A stretch of 64,000 nt of DNA from Mycolicibacterium nivoides (GTDB lineage: Bacteria; Actinomycetota; Actinomycetes; Mycobacteriales; Mycobacteriaceae): NCBI RefSeq assembly GCF_003855255.1, contig NZ_CP034072.1:6276503-6340502 (forward strand), read 5' to 3'. Made by a program: the position numbers and the translations under genes. How positions within the stretch are numbered: position 1 is the first letter of the stretch; each line of letters opens with the position of its first letter. Below, piece after piece: positions 26,632 to 34,625 of this stretch. The notes under the pieces were generated by a model, which saw only the letters and a program-made list of their open reading frames with translations, was not told where the DNA came from and made no database searches.

Positions 26632-26983
26632 CGGCGCGGCGTTCCTGGCCGACCTGATCTGCGTGGTCGTGTTCTGCACCATCGGACGGCGCAGCCACGC
26701 CGAGGGTCTGACGGTGGCCGGGGTCGCCGAGACCGCGTGGCCGTTTCTCACCGGGACCGTGGTGGGCTGGTTGCTCTCGCGCGGCTGGCAGCGCCCGACA
26801 TCGTTGGCACCCACCGGCCTCGTGGTGTGGGTCAGCACCGTCGTGGTCGGCATGGTGCTGCGCAGATTCACCTCGGCCGGCGTCGCGGTCAGCTTCGTCA
26901 TCGTCGCCTCGCTGGTGACCGCGGTGTTGCTGCTGGGCTGGCGCGGGGTGCTGGCAGCCGTGCAGCGTCGTCAATCCGCCTGA
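26618..26983 (+). CDS. DUF3054 family small membrane protein
   Basis: Four-helix membrane protein of 121 residues with the DUF3054 pattern: DLICVVVFCTIGRRSH in helix 1, AETAWPFLTGTVVGWLLSRG, then two more helices (VVWVSTVVVGMVLRR and VSFVIVASLVTAVLLL). No catalytic residues are evident and no function is known to me for the family. Start ATG 26618 lies inside the end of the M23 lipoprotein gene, indicating coupled translation; the 3' end overlaps the convergent histidine kinase gene by 13 bp. Confidence 0.85.
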   Translation: MRRASGAAFLADLICVVVFCTIGRRSHAEGLTVAGVAETAWPFLTGTVVGWLLSRGWQRPTSLAPTGLVVWVSTVVVGMVLRRFTSAGVAVSFVIVASLVTAVLLLGWRGVLAAVQRRQSA

Positions 26984-28317
26984 GCCCCTTCGCCGGAGGC
27001 CGATACCGGCGCGGCCAGCGTCAAAACGGCGCGCAGACCGCCGAGCGGCCCGTCGGACAACGTGATCTCGCCACCGTGCAACACAGCCTGCTGCGCCACC
27101 AGGGCCAGGCCCAGCCCGGATCCCCCCGCCATCGCGGTGCTGCCCCGGCGGAACCGGCCCAGAACGGTCCGGTGCTCCTCCACCGGTAGTCCGCGCCCGT
27201 TGTCGTCGACGGTGATCACGAGGTGCTCATCGCTGCGGTGGGCGGTCACCACGATCCGGGTGGCCTCACCGTGGACGATGGCGTTGCGCACCAGGTTGTC
27301 CACGGCGATGCGCAGCCCGCCCGGCCAGCCCAGTACCAAGCCGACGTCATCGGCAACCTGCACGTCGATCCGGACATGCTCGCTGCCCCGGGCGTTCTCC
27401 CTGACCACCCGGTCGAGCAGATCGGCGATGTCGATCAGTTCGCGGTCCTCGGCCTGGGCCAGTTCTCCCGAGGCCAGTTGGCCCAGCGCGGTGATGATGG
27501 CCTCCACGCGGCGCTGGGCCCGGGACAGGTCGGCGACCACTTCGTCGCGTTCGGATTCCGGCAGGTTGTGGATCCGCAACGTGTCCAGATCGGCGCGCAT
27601 CGCGGTGAGCGGGGTGCGCAGTTCGTGCGCGGCATTGGCGGCGAAATCCTGTGCGGCCTGAAGGGAATTGGTGGTGGCGCGCTGCGCGGCGGCCAAGCGG
27701 GTGAGCATGCCCGCCATGGCCTCCGACAGGTCCTCGGCCTCCCGCACGCCGCGCACCTTCGGCATCGCCTCGGTGCCGCTGTCCAGTTTCGAGGTCTGCT
27801 CGGTGAGCTTGCGCAGCGGCCGGATGGCCGGCCCGGCCAACAGCCAGCCCAGCCCTCCGGCCACCAGAACGGTGGCCACACCGAATCCGGTGTAGAGCGG
27901 AATTCTGTTGGGACTCAACAAAATACTGTCCGCACGGATACCGATCGACATCAGCACACCGCCGTGCTGGTCCACGTGGACGGTGCGCACCCGGTAGTCG
28001 ACCCCGTTCACCTCGACGGTCTCGGTGCCCGGCGGCAGCGCCGGCAACTGGAAGCCCCGCTGGAACACCACCTGCCCGGTCGACCGCGACCGGCCGGTGG
28101 TCAGCACCCCGCGAGTGGGATCCTGAAGATGCTCGGGGCTGATGCTGGCGTCGACGATCGAATCGAGCCTGCGGTCCAACTGCGCGGAGTCGTTGTTGGC
28201 CAGCGCCACCGAGGTGAGGATGGTGAACACCGCGACCACCGCCGCCGCCGCCAGCGCCGAGGCCACGGCGACCCTGGTGCGCAATGACGCGGAGCGGATG
28301 AAGCCGAAGATCCGCAC
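26971..28317 (-). CDS. Sensor histidine kinase, PrrB-like
   Basis: Membrane histidine kinase of 448 residues. The first helix is at about 15-40, a periplasmic sensor domain follows (about 42-145), a second helix lies near 150-165, then a HAMP segment and a dimerisation/phosphoacceptor domain with H231 in AANAAHELRTPLTAMRADL. The ATPase domain shows an N box (VDNLVRNAIVHG), a G1 box (VDDNGRGLPVEE) and a G2 box (GGSGLGLALVAQQA). The layout and wording resemble PrrB of M. tuberculosis. It lies 37 bp downstream of its response regulator on the same strand. The signal is unknown; the hemophore and mmpL11 context suggests heme, redox or envelope stress. Confidence 0.9.
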   Translation of the reverse strand: MRIFGFIRSASLRTRVAVASALAAAAVVAVFTILTSVALANNDSAQLDRRLDSIVDASISPEHLQDPTRGVLTTGRSRSTGQVVFQRGFQLPALPPGTETVEVNGVDYRVRTVHVDQHGGVLMSIGIRADSILLSPNRIPLYTGFGVATVLVAGGLGWLLAGPAIRPLRKLTEQTSKLDSGTEAMPKVRGVREAEDLSEAMAGMLTRLAAAQRATTNSLQAAQDFAANAAHELRTPLTAMRADLDTLRIHNLPESERDEVVADLSRAQRRVEAIITALGQLASGELAQAEDRELIDIADLLDRVVRENARGSEHVRIDVQVADDVGLVLGWPGGLRIAVDNLVRNAIVHGEATRIVVTAHRSDEHLVITVDDNGRGLPVEEHRTVLGRFRRGSTAMAGGSGLGLALVAQQAVLHGGEITLSDGPLGGLRAVLTLAAPVSASGEGAQAD

Positions 28318-28354
28318 CTACTGCCTGTTCCTCACGGCACCCGTCACGCGGCCC

Positions 28355-29056
28355 TCACGCATCCTCCCGCAGCACGTAGCCGATGCCCCGGACGGTGTGG
28401 ATGACGCGCGGCACATCGGGCCGCTCGAGCTTTCGCCGCAGATACGAGATGAACACGTCGGCCACATTCGTGTCCACGTCGAAGTCGTATCCCCAGACCA
28501 GCTCGAGCAGCCGCTGCCGGGACAACACCACACCGGTGTTCTCCGCCAGCACGGCCAGCAGGTCGAATTCCCGCTTGGTCAGGTCGACGCGATCGCCGCC
28601 GACGAACACCAGCCTGCGGGCGGTGTCGATGGTCAGCGCCCCGACGGTCATGGTGTCCGACGGCCGATCGGCATGACTGGCCCGGCGCAACAGCGCGTTG
28701 AGCCGTGCCACGAGCTCGCCGAGGTCGAACGGTTTCGTCAGGTAATCGTCCGCGCCGGCTTCCAGTCCCGCGATGCGGTCGTTGACCGTGTCGCGGGCCG
28801 AGAGCACACAGATCGGGATCTCATTGCCCAATGCCCGCAAGGCGGTGACCACAGCGACGCCGTCGAGCTCCGGCATCTGAACGTCGAGAACGAGCGCGTC
28901 GTGCGACTCGTTCGACAACAGGCGCAGTGCTTCCTTGCCGGACGCCGCGACCCGGACGTCGAACCCCGAATGCCGCAATCCGCGGGCAACCGAAGTACGC
29001 ACATCCGGGTCGTCGTCGACCATCAGCACCGTGCGGTTCACGCTCTCGAGCGTCAC
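28355..29056 (-). CDS. OmpR-family response regulator, PrrA-like
   Basis: DNA-binding regulator of 233 residues if GTG 29056 (AAGGA six bases upstream) is the start; an in-frame start at 29095 would add 13. Receiver domain: acidic pocket D14-D16, phosphoacceptor D58 in [12 protein letters not shown], conserved Lys in [11 protein letters not shown]-terminal winged helix: [17 protein letters not shown] and [20 protein letters not shown], ending [13 protein letters not shown]. Strong resemblance to PrrA, but here placed between the mmpL3 and mmpL11 blocks, so probably a paralogue. It likely phospho-relays with the adjacent kinase; targets may include the neighbouring hemophore genes and mmpL11. 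Confidence 0.9.
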   Translation of the reverse strand: MTLESVNRTVLMVDDDPDVRTSVARGLRHSGFDVRVAASGKEALRLLSNESHDALVLDVQMPELDGVAVVTALRALGNEIPICVLSARDTVNDRIAGLEAGADDYLTKPFDLGELVARLNALLRRASHADRPSDTMTVGALTIDTARRLVFVGGDRVDLTKREFDLLAVLAENTGVVLSRQRLLELVWGYDFDVDTNVADVFISYLRRKLERPDVPRVIHTVRGIGYVLREDA

Positions 29057-29099
29057 GTGTCCTTCGCCGCTGGCGGGGGTTGCTTCCACCCGCACTCGG

Positions 29100-29483
29100 T
29101 TAGGGGATGGAAGGAGCCGGAGCTTCGCCGCAGCGGTTCTTCAGGTCTACCAGCGGCTGGCGGATACCGGTCAGCTCCGCCTTCGTCTGCGGGTTCGCTT
29201 CCAGGTAGTCGTGCACCTTGGTGCGGACCTCTTCACGCGGCAGACCTTCCAGGCTGGTGAAGAAGTTGTTCACATCGGGATGCGTGAACAGGTACGCCGA
29301 GGTCGATGCCGAGACGCCCGAAGCCACGCCGGCCAGATCGGCCGCGCTGCAGTTGGGGGGGTTGTTCGCCGGGTCGTCGGCAAGCGCCGACGGGATGGCG
29401 CCGAACAGCATCGCACCGGCTACAGCGCCGGCGCCGGCCACGCCAGCTACCACGCGCCGCGCATTTCGGGCCGAGAGCAACAT
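29100..29483 (-). CDS. Secreted hemophore-like protein (Rv0203-type)
   Basis: Exported protein of 127 residues with an N-terminal signal peptide (helix [19 protein letters not shown], cut after SALA-D). The mature part is a small helical domain with two cysteines (NCSAADLAG and NRCGEAP), matching the mycobacterial heme-binding hemophore family of Rv0203, with [19 protein letters not shown] in the middle. ATG 29483 was chosen because AAGGAG lies 8 bp upstream. In M. tuberculosis Rv0203 carries heme to MmpL3 and MmpL11, which also flank this gene. A second family member lies upstream. Heme-binding is inferred from the family, not shown. Confidence 0.8.
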   Translation of the reverse strand: MLLSARNARRVVAGVAGAGAVAGAMLFGAIPSALADDPANNPPNCSAADLAGVASGVSASTSAYLFTHPDVNNFFTSLEGLPREEVRTKVHDYLEANPQTKAELTGIRQPLVDLKNRCGEAPAPSIP

Positions 29484-29652
29484 GGTCAAGCTCCTTCATC
29501 GGATGGGGTAGGCCGTAACCCCAATCGGTTATCGGCTCAAGAAAGCTAAGCAGAATCCTTGACGACTTTCCTGCCTTGCGCGCAAACCGGCTCTCCGGTC
29601 GGTGAACCCGCAGTTCAGCGGTACCACCTACGACGACGCGACGGCCGCCCGC

Positions 29653-30207
29653 CTAGCGCGTCGTAGCCGTGGCGGGGCCCGGAAGCGGACCGGAGCCCGC
29701 CGTCACCGACGACGGGCGCGACGATTGCGCAGGCACCGCGACACTGGGCACCCCGACGTTCTGCGCCGAGGGCGCCCCGGCCGGCAAACCACTGGTAGGG
29801 GTGCCCTGCGATTGGGTGGCCTGCATCAGCCCCATCAGCTGCGGCAGGGTGACCGGCAACTTGCAGCGCGTGCCCAGGCTGGCCAGGGGCTGCTGCAACT
29901 GCTGGATGTCCTTGGCGGCCTGAGGGTTGGCATCGAAGTAGGTCTTGAGGGCCGCGATCGACTGCGCTCCACCCTGTTGCTGGCTGATCGTGGTCAGGGC
30001 CTGGTTGGTCTGTGGATGCGTGTCCAGATAGTTGCCGATATTGGTGGCCACGCCGCCCGCGGTGCGGGCGACCTCGCTCGCGGCGCACGGATCGGTCGCA
30101 GCCGTAGCGGACGGGACCATGAGCGCGGCCACCACGGCGCCGCCGACGCCGGTCACCGCGAGAGCGGCGGCCAGACTGCGGCGCAATCCACCGTTGGTCG
30201 GTTGCAT
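29653..30207 (-). CDS. Second hemophore-like secreted protein with disordered tail
   Basis: Exported protein of 184 residues: signal peptide (about 1-36, ending SATA-A), then a hemophore-type helical domain with the same pattern as its neighbour (DPCAASEVARTAGGVATNIG, DTHPQTNQALTTISQQ, LGTRCKLPV) and the same two-cysteine spacing style. A Pro/Ser/Gly-rich tail of about 60 residues is added. ATG 30207 follows GAAGGAG. It is divergent from mmpL11 across 270 bp and lies 169 bp upstream of the shorter family member on the same strand, so the two look like a tandem duplication. Either could be the true Rv0203 counterpart. Confidence 0.75.
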   Translation of the reverse strand: MQPTNGGLRRSLAAALAVTGVGGAVVAALMVPSATAATDPCAASEVARTAGGVATNIGNYLDTHPQTNQALTTISQQQGGAQSIAALKTYFDANPQAAKDIQQLQQPLASLGTRCKLPVTLPQLMGLMQATQSQGTPTSGLPAGAPSAQNVGVPSVAVPAQSSRPSSVTAGSGPLPGPATATTR

Positions 30208-30345
30208 GGAGTACTCCTTCAGCGTGGGCCCCGGCGCACACGTCAGCCGGGGTCGTCCTTGGCTATGTCGCCGGACAGGGCGCTTCTGTTAGCAGCTCCG
30301 GGCCGGCGGCGTGCGCACAACGCTACGGATATCAGCTGTGAGAAG

Positions 30346-30362
30346 TCTCAGGGCGATCTCAG
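30346..30362 (+). promoter_or_regulatory. Direct repeat upstream of mmpL11 (possible OmpR-type regulator site)
   Basis: Two TCTCAG hexamers with an 11-bp period (30346-30351 and 30357-30362) in the 270-bp gap between the second hemophore gene and mmpL11. The 11-bp direct-repeat spacing is typical of OmpR-family binding sites such as those of the PrrA-like regulator nearby. The rest of the gap shows no gene. Confidence 0.35.
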
Positions 30363-30477
30363 AACCGGAAGAGAGCGAGCCACATTACACCGGTAGAGGT
30401 ACGCTCTCGCTGGTACGAGCCAGGACACGCCCAGCCAGGTTGGGGGGAGAAAGCGGGGAAGTCGCATCCAGCAGTTC

Positions 30478-33336
30478 ATGATGCGCTTGAGCAGCTATCT
30501 GCGCAGATTCCGCTGGGCGGTTTTCGCGACTTGGTTGTTGCTTCTGGTGCCCTCGATCTACCTAGCGATCAACCAGTCGTCCAACCTGACCGGCGGCGGG
30601 TTCGACGTCGAAGGTTCGCAGTCGCTCCACGTCCAGCGGCAACTCGAGGAACATTTCCCGGACCAGGGCGCGTCCCCGCTTGCCCTCATCGCCGCGCCCC
30701 GCGCCGACGCCTCGTTCCAGGACATGAACGCCGCGGTGGTGTGGCTGGAGAAGATCGCGGGCGAGGTGCCCAGCGTCAAGATCGTGCCGAATCCCCAACA
30801 GCCGGCCCCGCAGCCCGACCGGCCCTACGTCATCACCCTGCAACTGGACTTCAACAACACGGGCGCGGTCGATGTGGCCAAACAGCTGCGCCAGAAGGTC
30901 GGTGTGCACGGCGAAGAGCCCGGTGAGAGCGAGAACGGCAAGGTCAAGTTCTACGTCATCGGTCAGGGTGCACTCGGTGCGGCCGCGACACAGGCCACCA
31001 AGCACGACATCGCCGCGGCCGAGAAGTGGAACCTGCCGATCGTCTTGATCGTGCTGCTGGCGGTGTTCGGATCGCTGGCCGCCGCGGCGCTGCCGCTGGT
31101 GCTCGGCATCTGCACGGTCGTGGTGACCATGGGCCTGGTCTATCTGCTGTCGATGTACACGCAGATGAGCGTGTTCGTGACGTCGACGGTGTCGATGTTC
31201 GGTATCGCCCTGGCCATCGACTACTCCCTGTTCATCCTGATGCGCTACCGCGAGGAGCTGCGCGCCGGCCGTGACCCGGCCGATGCGGTCGACGCCGCGA
31301 TGGCCACCTCCGGTCTGGCCGTGGCTCTGTCCGGCCTCACCGTGATCGCCTCGGTCACCGGCATCTACATCATCAACACCCCGGTGCTGGTGTCGATGGC
31401 CACCGGCGCGATCCTGGCCGTCGCGGTCGCCGTGCTGACCTCGACCACGATGACCCCGGCCGTGCTGGCGACGTTCGGCAATGCGGCGGCCAAACGCTCG
31501 TCGTACCTGCACTGGTCCCGCCGCGCCGAGGCGACCCAGTCGCGGTTCTGGACCCGGTGGACCGGCGCGGTGATGCGACGGCCGTGGGCCTCGGCCGTCG
31601 CCGCGACGATCCTGTTGCTGACCCTGGCCGCACCGGCGTTCGGCATGGTGCTGGGCAACAGCATGCAGCGCCAGTTCGAGCCGACCCACGAGATCCGCGG
31701 CGGGGTCAACGCCGCCGCCGACGCGCTGGGTCCCGGAGCGCTGGGCCCGGTGCGAGTGCTGGTGACCTTCCCCGACGGCAACGCTGACGGCGCCAAGGGC
31801 ACCGCCACGATCGACGCGGTGCGCCAGGAGATAACCCGGGCACCCAACGTGCAGACCGTGCAGCCGCCGGTGTTCGCCGACAACAACACCAGCGCGCTGC
31901 TGTCGGCCGTGCTGTCGGTGGACCCCGAGGACCTGGCCGCGCGCGAGTCCATCGACTGGATGCGGGACAAACTGCCCCAGGCTGCGGGGCCGAATGCGCG
32001 CGTGGATGTGGGCGGTCCGACCGCGCTGATCAAGGACTTCGACGATCGGGTGTCCAGCACCCAGCCGCTGGTGTTCCTGTTCGTCGCGTTGATCGCCTTC
32101 GTGATGCTGCTGGTGTCGATCCGATCGGTGTTCCTGGCACTCAAGGGTGTCCTGATGACCGTGCTGTCGGTGGCCGCGGCATACGGCAGCCTCGTGGTGG
32201 TCTTCCAGTGGGGTTGGTTCGAGGGGCTGGGATTCGAGAAGATCAGCTCGCTCGACAGCACCGTTCCGCCGCTCGTGCTGGCGATGACCTTCGGCCTGTC
32301 GATGGACTACGAGATCTTTCTGCTCACCCGGATTCGGGAACGGTTCCTGCAGACCAACAGCACCCGCGACGCGGTCGCCTACGGCGTCAGCACGAGCGCA
32401 CGCACCATCACCAGCGCCGCGCTGATCATGATCGCGGTGTTCATCGGTTTCGCTTTTGCCGGCATGCCGCTGGTGGCCCAGCTGGGTGTGGCGTGCGCGG
32501 TGGCCATCGCGGTCGACGCCACCGTCGTCCGGCTCATCCTGGTGCCCGCCCTGATGGCCATGTTCGACGAGTGGAACTGGTGGCTGCCGCACTGGCTGGA
32601 CCGGCTGCTGCCCGAGGTGGATTTCGAAAAGCCTTTGCCGAAGGTCGAAGTCAACGATCTGGTGATCATTCCCGACGACATCTCCGCAATGGGTCCGAGC
32701 GGATCGGACCTGCGCATGATGGTGCGCACTGCCGCACGAATGAAAACCCTTGCTCCGCAAACGATCATCGTCACCGACCCGCTGGCTTTCAGCGGCTGCA
32801 GCAAGCCTTCCTCCCGGTTGGCGGCGCGGCGGCCCGGTGGCCCGAAGCGCTGCCCGGGAGTGCATCCGGTGACGATGTGGCGGGGCAGACTCTCGGTAGC
32901 CGTGGACGCCCTGGAGACCGAGGCCGACGCACAGCGCACGCCCATGGAACGCCTGGGTCCGGTGGAGACCACGAATGTTCAACTGCCGACCGGTGATCGG
33001 CTGCAGATCCCGACCGGCGCCGAAACTCTGCGGCTCAAAAGTTATCTGATCATGTGCCGGAACAGCACCAAGGACTATGAAGAGTTTGCTGATCTTGTCG
33101 ATTCGGTAGAAACCGAGACTGCAGCTCTGGTGTTGTCGGGCATGGACCGGTATTACTGTGGGCAGAACCCGAAGAGCAGATGGGTGGCCACGCAGCTGGT
33201 GCGGCGGCTGGCCGACCCGCAGCCGTCCGATGAACACGACTTCGTGATGTCGGACCCGGATGCAGCTGCCGAATGGGAGAAGGTCAGGCAGCGCTGCCTG
33301 TCAGTTGCGGTAGCAATGCTGGAGGAGGCGAAGTGA
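30478..33336 (+). CDS. mmpL11: MmpL11, RND transporter
   Basis: Inner-membrane RND transporter of 952 residues matching MmpL11 (Rv0202c) by start (MMRLSSYLRRFRWAVFATWL), size and position. In M. tuberculosis and M. smegmatis MmpL11 exports monomeromycolyl diacylglycerol and mycolate wax esters and is implicated in heme uptake. Proton-relay pairs are ALAIDYSLFILMRYREE in half one and GLSMDYEIFLLTRIRER in half two. The C-terminal 230 residues after the last helix form a cytoplasmic domain with cysteines (SGCSKP, KRCPG, IMCRN, YYCGQ). It overlaps the next gene by 4 bp (GTGA). Expected regulators are in the divergent region upstream. Confidence 0.95.
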   Translation: MMRLSSYLRRFRWAVFATWLLLLVPSIYLAINQSSNLTGGGFDVEGSQSLHVQRQLEEHFPDQGASPLALIAAPRADASFQDMNAAVVWLEKIAGEVPSVKIVPNPQQPAPQPDRPYVITLQLDFNNTGAVDVAKQLRQKVGVHGEEPGESENGKVKFYVIGQGALGAAATQATKHDIAAAEKWNLPIVLIVLLAVFGSLAAAALPLVLGICTVVVTMGLVYLLSMYTQMSVFVTSTVSMFGIALAIDYSLFILMRYREELRAGRDPADAVDAAMATSGLAVALSGLTVIASVTGIYIINTPVLVSMATGAILAVAVAVLTSTTMTPAVLATFGNAAAKRSSYLHWSRRAEATQSRFWTRWTGAVMRRPWASAVAATILLLTLAAPAFGMVLGNSMQRQFEPTHEIRGGVNAAADALGPGALGPVRVLVTFPDGNADGAKGTATIDAVRQEITRAPNVQTVQPPVFADNNTSALLSAVLSVDPEDLAARESIDWMRDKLPQAAGPNARVDVGGPTALIKDFDDRVSSTQPLVFLFVALIAFVMLLVSIRSVFLALKGVLMTVLSVAAAYGSLVVVFQWGWFEGLGFEKISSLDSTVPPLVLAMTFGLSMDYEIFLLTRIRERFLQTNSTRDAVAYGVSTSARTITSAALIMIAVFIGFAFAGMPLVAQLGVACAVAIAVDATVVRLILVPALMAMFDEWNWWLPHWLDRLLPEVDFEKPLPKVEVNDLVIIPDDISAMGPSGSDLRMMVRTAARMKTLAPQTIIVTDPLAFSGCSKPSSRLAARRPGGPKRCPGVHPVTMWRGRLSVAVDALETEADAQRTPMERLGPVETTNVQLPTGDRLQIPTGAETLRLKSYLIMCRNSTKDYEEFADLVDSVETETAALVLSGMDRYYCGQNPKSRWVATQLVRRLADPQPSDEHDFVMSDPDAAAEWEKVRQRCLSVAVAMLEEAK

Positions 33337-34196
33337 CGTTGGCCCCCGACGTCCGGGAATCGAGGGATGCGCGGATGGCGCGCCGCGACGAGGTTCAGCC
33401 GGTTCAATCGTCTCCGCGACGTCCCCCGAGTCAGCGCACCCAGCCGCCCCAGGCGCAACGCACCTCGGCCCAGCGGACCACAACCGCACAACGGACGGCG
33501 GCCACCCCGCGCGCCGCCACCCCGCGGACTACGACGCCGCCCAGTTCAGCGCAACGCAGTTCCGCACAACGCCCCCAGAACGCGCCCGCCCAGGTACAAC
33601 GGACACAGGAGCAACGCGCTCCCGTGCAGGACACCAAGGCACAGCGCACACAGGGGCAGGGCACGCAGACACCACGCACACCGGTACAGCGCTCGCAGCA
33701 ACCGGCGCAGCCGCGACAATCACGTCCGGCGAAGGCCGCACCGCCGCAGCGCCAACCCGCATTCGACGACCGGCCGGTCGAGTACTGGCCGACCGCCGCC
33801 ATTCGCGCGGCATTGGAGACCGACGACATGGCGGTCTGGCAGCGCATCGTCGCTGCGATCAAGCGTGATCCTTACGGCCGCACCGCCCGCCAGGTCGAGG
33901 AAGTGCTGCAGACCGCGCGCCCCTACGGGGTGTCCAAGGCGCTGTCGGAGGTTCTGGTGCGCACCCGTGAGCACCTGGAGGCCACCGAGCGGGCCGAGGT
34001 GGCTCGCCAGATCCAGGCCATGCTGCGCCGGTCCGAGCTGCAGGCACCCGAGTTCGCTTCGCGCGTCGGGGTGTCCAACGAATCCTTCGCCGACTATCTG
34101 GAGGGCACCACCAGCCCGCCGGCCTCACTGCTGCTGCGCATGCAACGGCTCTCCGACCGGTTCGCCAAGCTCTCCGCACAGCGTTCCGCCAAATAG
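33333..34196 (+). CDS. Rv0201c-like protein with long Gln/Arg/Thr-rich N-terminus
   Basis: Protein of 287 residues starting at GTG 33333, which overlaps the mmpL11 stop and follows GGAGGAGG. Residues ~25-150 are low-complexity repeats of QRT/QRS/PRT type, strongly basic and disordered. The C-terminal 130 residues are folded: WPTAAIRAALETDDMAVWQRI, then YGRTARQVEEVLQ, then a possible helix-turn-helix (ASRVGVSNESFADYLEGTTS). The C-terminal part fits Rv0201c, which is shorter (166), so the repeat region is extra. The folded end may bind DNA; function otherwise unknown. Coupling to mmpL11 is a notable context. Confidence 0.8.
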   Translation: MTLAPDVRESRDARMARRDEVQPVQSSPRRPPSQRTQPPQAQRTSAQRTTTAQRTAATPRAATPRTTTPPSSAQRSSAQRPQNAPAQVQRTQEQRAPVQDTKAQRTQGQGTQTPRTPVQRSQQPAQPRQSRPAKAAPPQRQPAFDDRPVEYWPTAAIRAALETDDMAVWQRIVAAIKRDPYGRTARQVEEVLQTARPYGVSKALSEVLVRTREHLEATERAEVARQIQAMLRRSELQAPEFASRVGVSNESFADYLEGTTSPPASLLLRMQRLSDRFAKLSAQRSAK

Positions 34197-34214
34197 CCAG
34201 GATTCTCCCGGTCC

Positions 34215-34625
34215 ATGACGTCCCAGTCGGCCGCGACGGTGCAACGCGTCCTGCGTGATACCCGGTCGGTCGCCATCGTCGGCGCCTCGGCCAACCCCGC
34301 GCGGGCCAGCCACGAGGTCTGGAAGTATCTGAAGGCGGCCACCGACTACACGCTGTACCTGGTGAACCCGACGATCACCGAGGTCGACGGCACCCCCGTC
34401 TACCCCAGCCTGGCCGCGCTTCCCGAGGTACCGGATCTCGTCGACGTGTTCCGTCGCCGCGAAGAACTTCCGCACGTGCTCGCCGACACCATCGCGGTCG
34501 GAGCCAAGACGTTGTGGCTGCAACTGGGGTTGCGCGACGAGCAGGTGGCCCGCGACGGAGCCGCGGCAGGCCTCACGGTCATCCAGGACCTCTGCCTGAA
34601 GGTCGAGTACGCCCGCTTCGCCTAG
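34215..34625 (+). CDS. CoA-binding (Rossmann) domain protein, YccU-like
   Basis: Protein of 136 residues consisting of a single CoA-binding domain like the N-terminal domain of succinyl-CoA synthetase alpha. SVAIVGASANPARASHEV (about residues 18-35) is the nucleotide-binding loop, and LYLVNPTITEVDGTPVYPSL follows with the typical NP motif. The ending LCLKVEYARF is usual for the family. The start ATG lies 18 bp after the previous gene, so it is likely in the mmpL11 transcription unit. It overlaps the convergent PucR gene by 4 bp. Role unknown; these proteins may sense or store CoA. Confidence 0.85.
   Translation: MTSQSAATVQRVLRDTRSVAIVGASANPARASHEVWKYLKAATDYTLYLVNPTITEVDGTPVYPSLAALPEVPDLVDVFRRREELPHVLADTIAVGAKTLWLQLGLRDEQVARDGAAAGLTVIQDLCLKVEYARFA

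Noticed and set aside
30562..33237. An 891-codon open frame on the minus strand opposite mmpL11
   Set aside because: Composition is His/Gln/Arg/Gly-rich with no domain signature, a typical antisense artefact of high-GC coding DNA; the + strand encodes a clear MmpL11.
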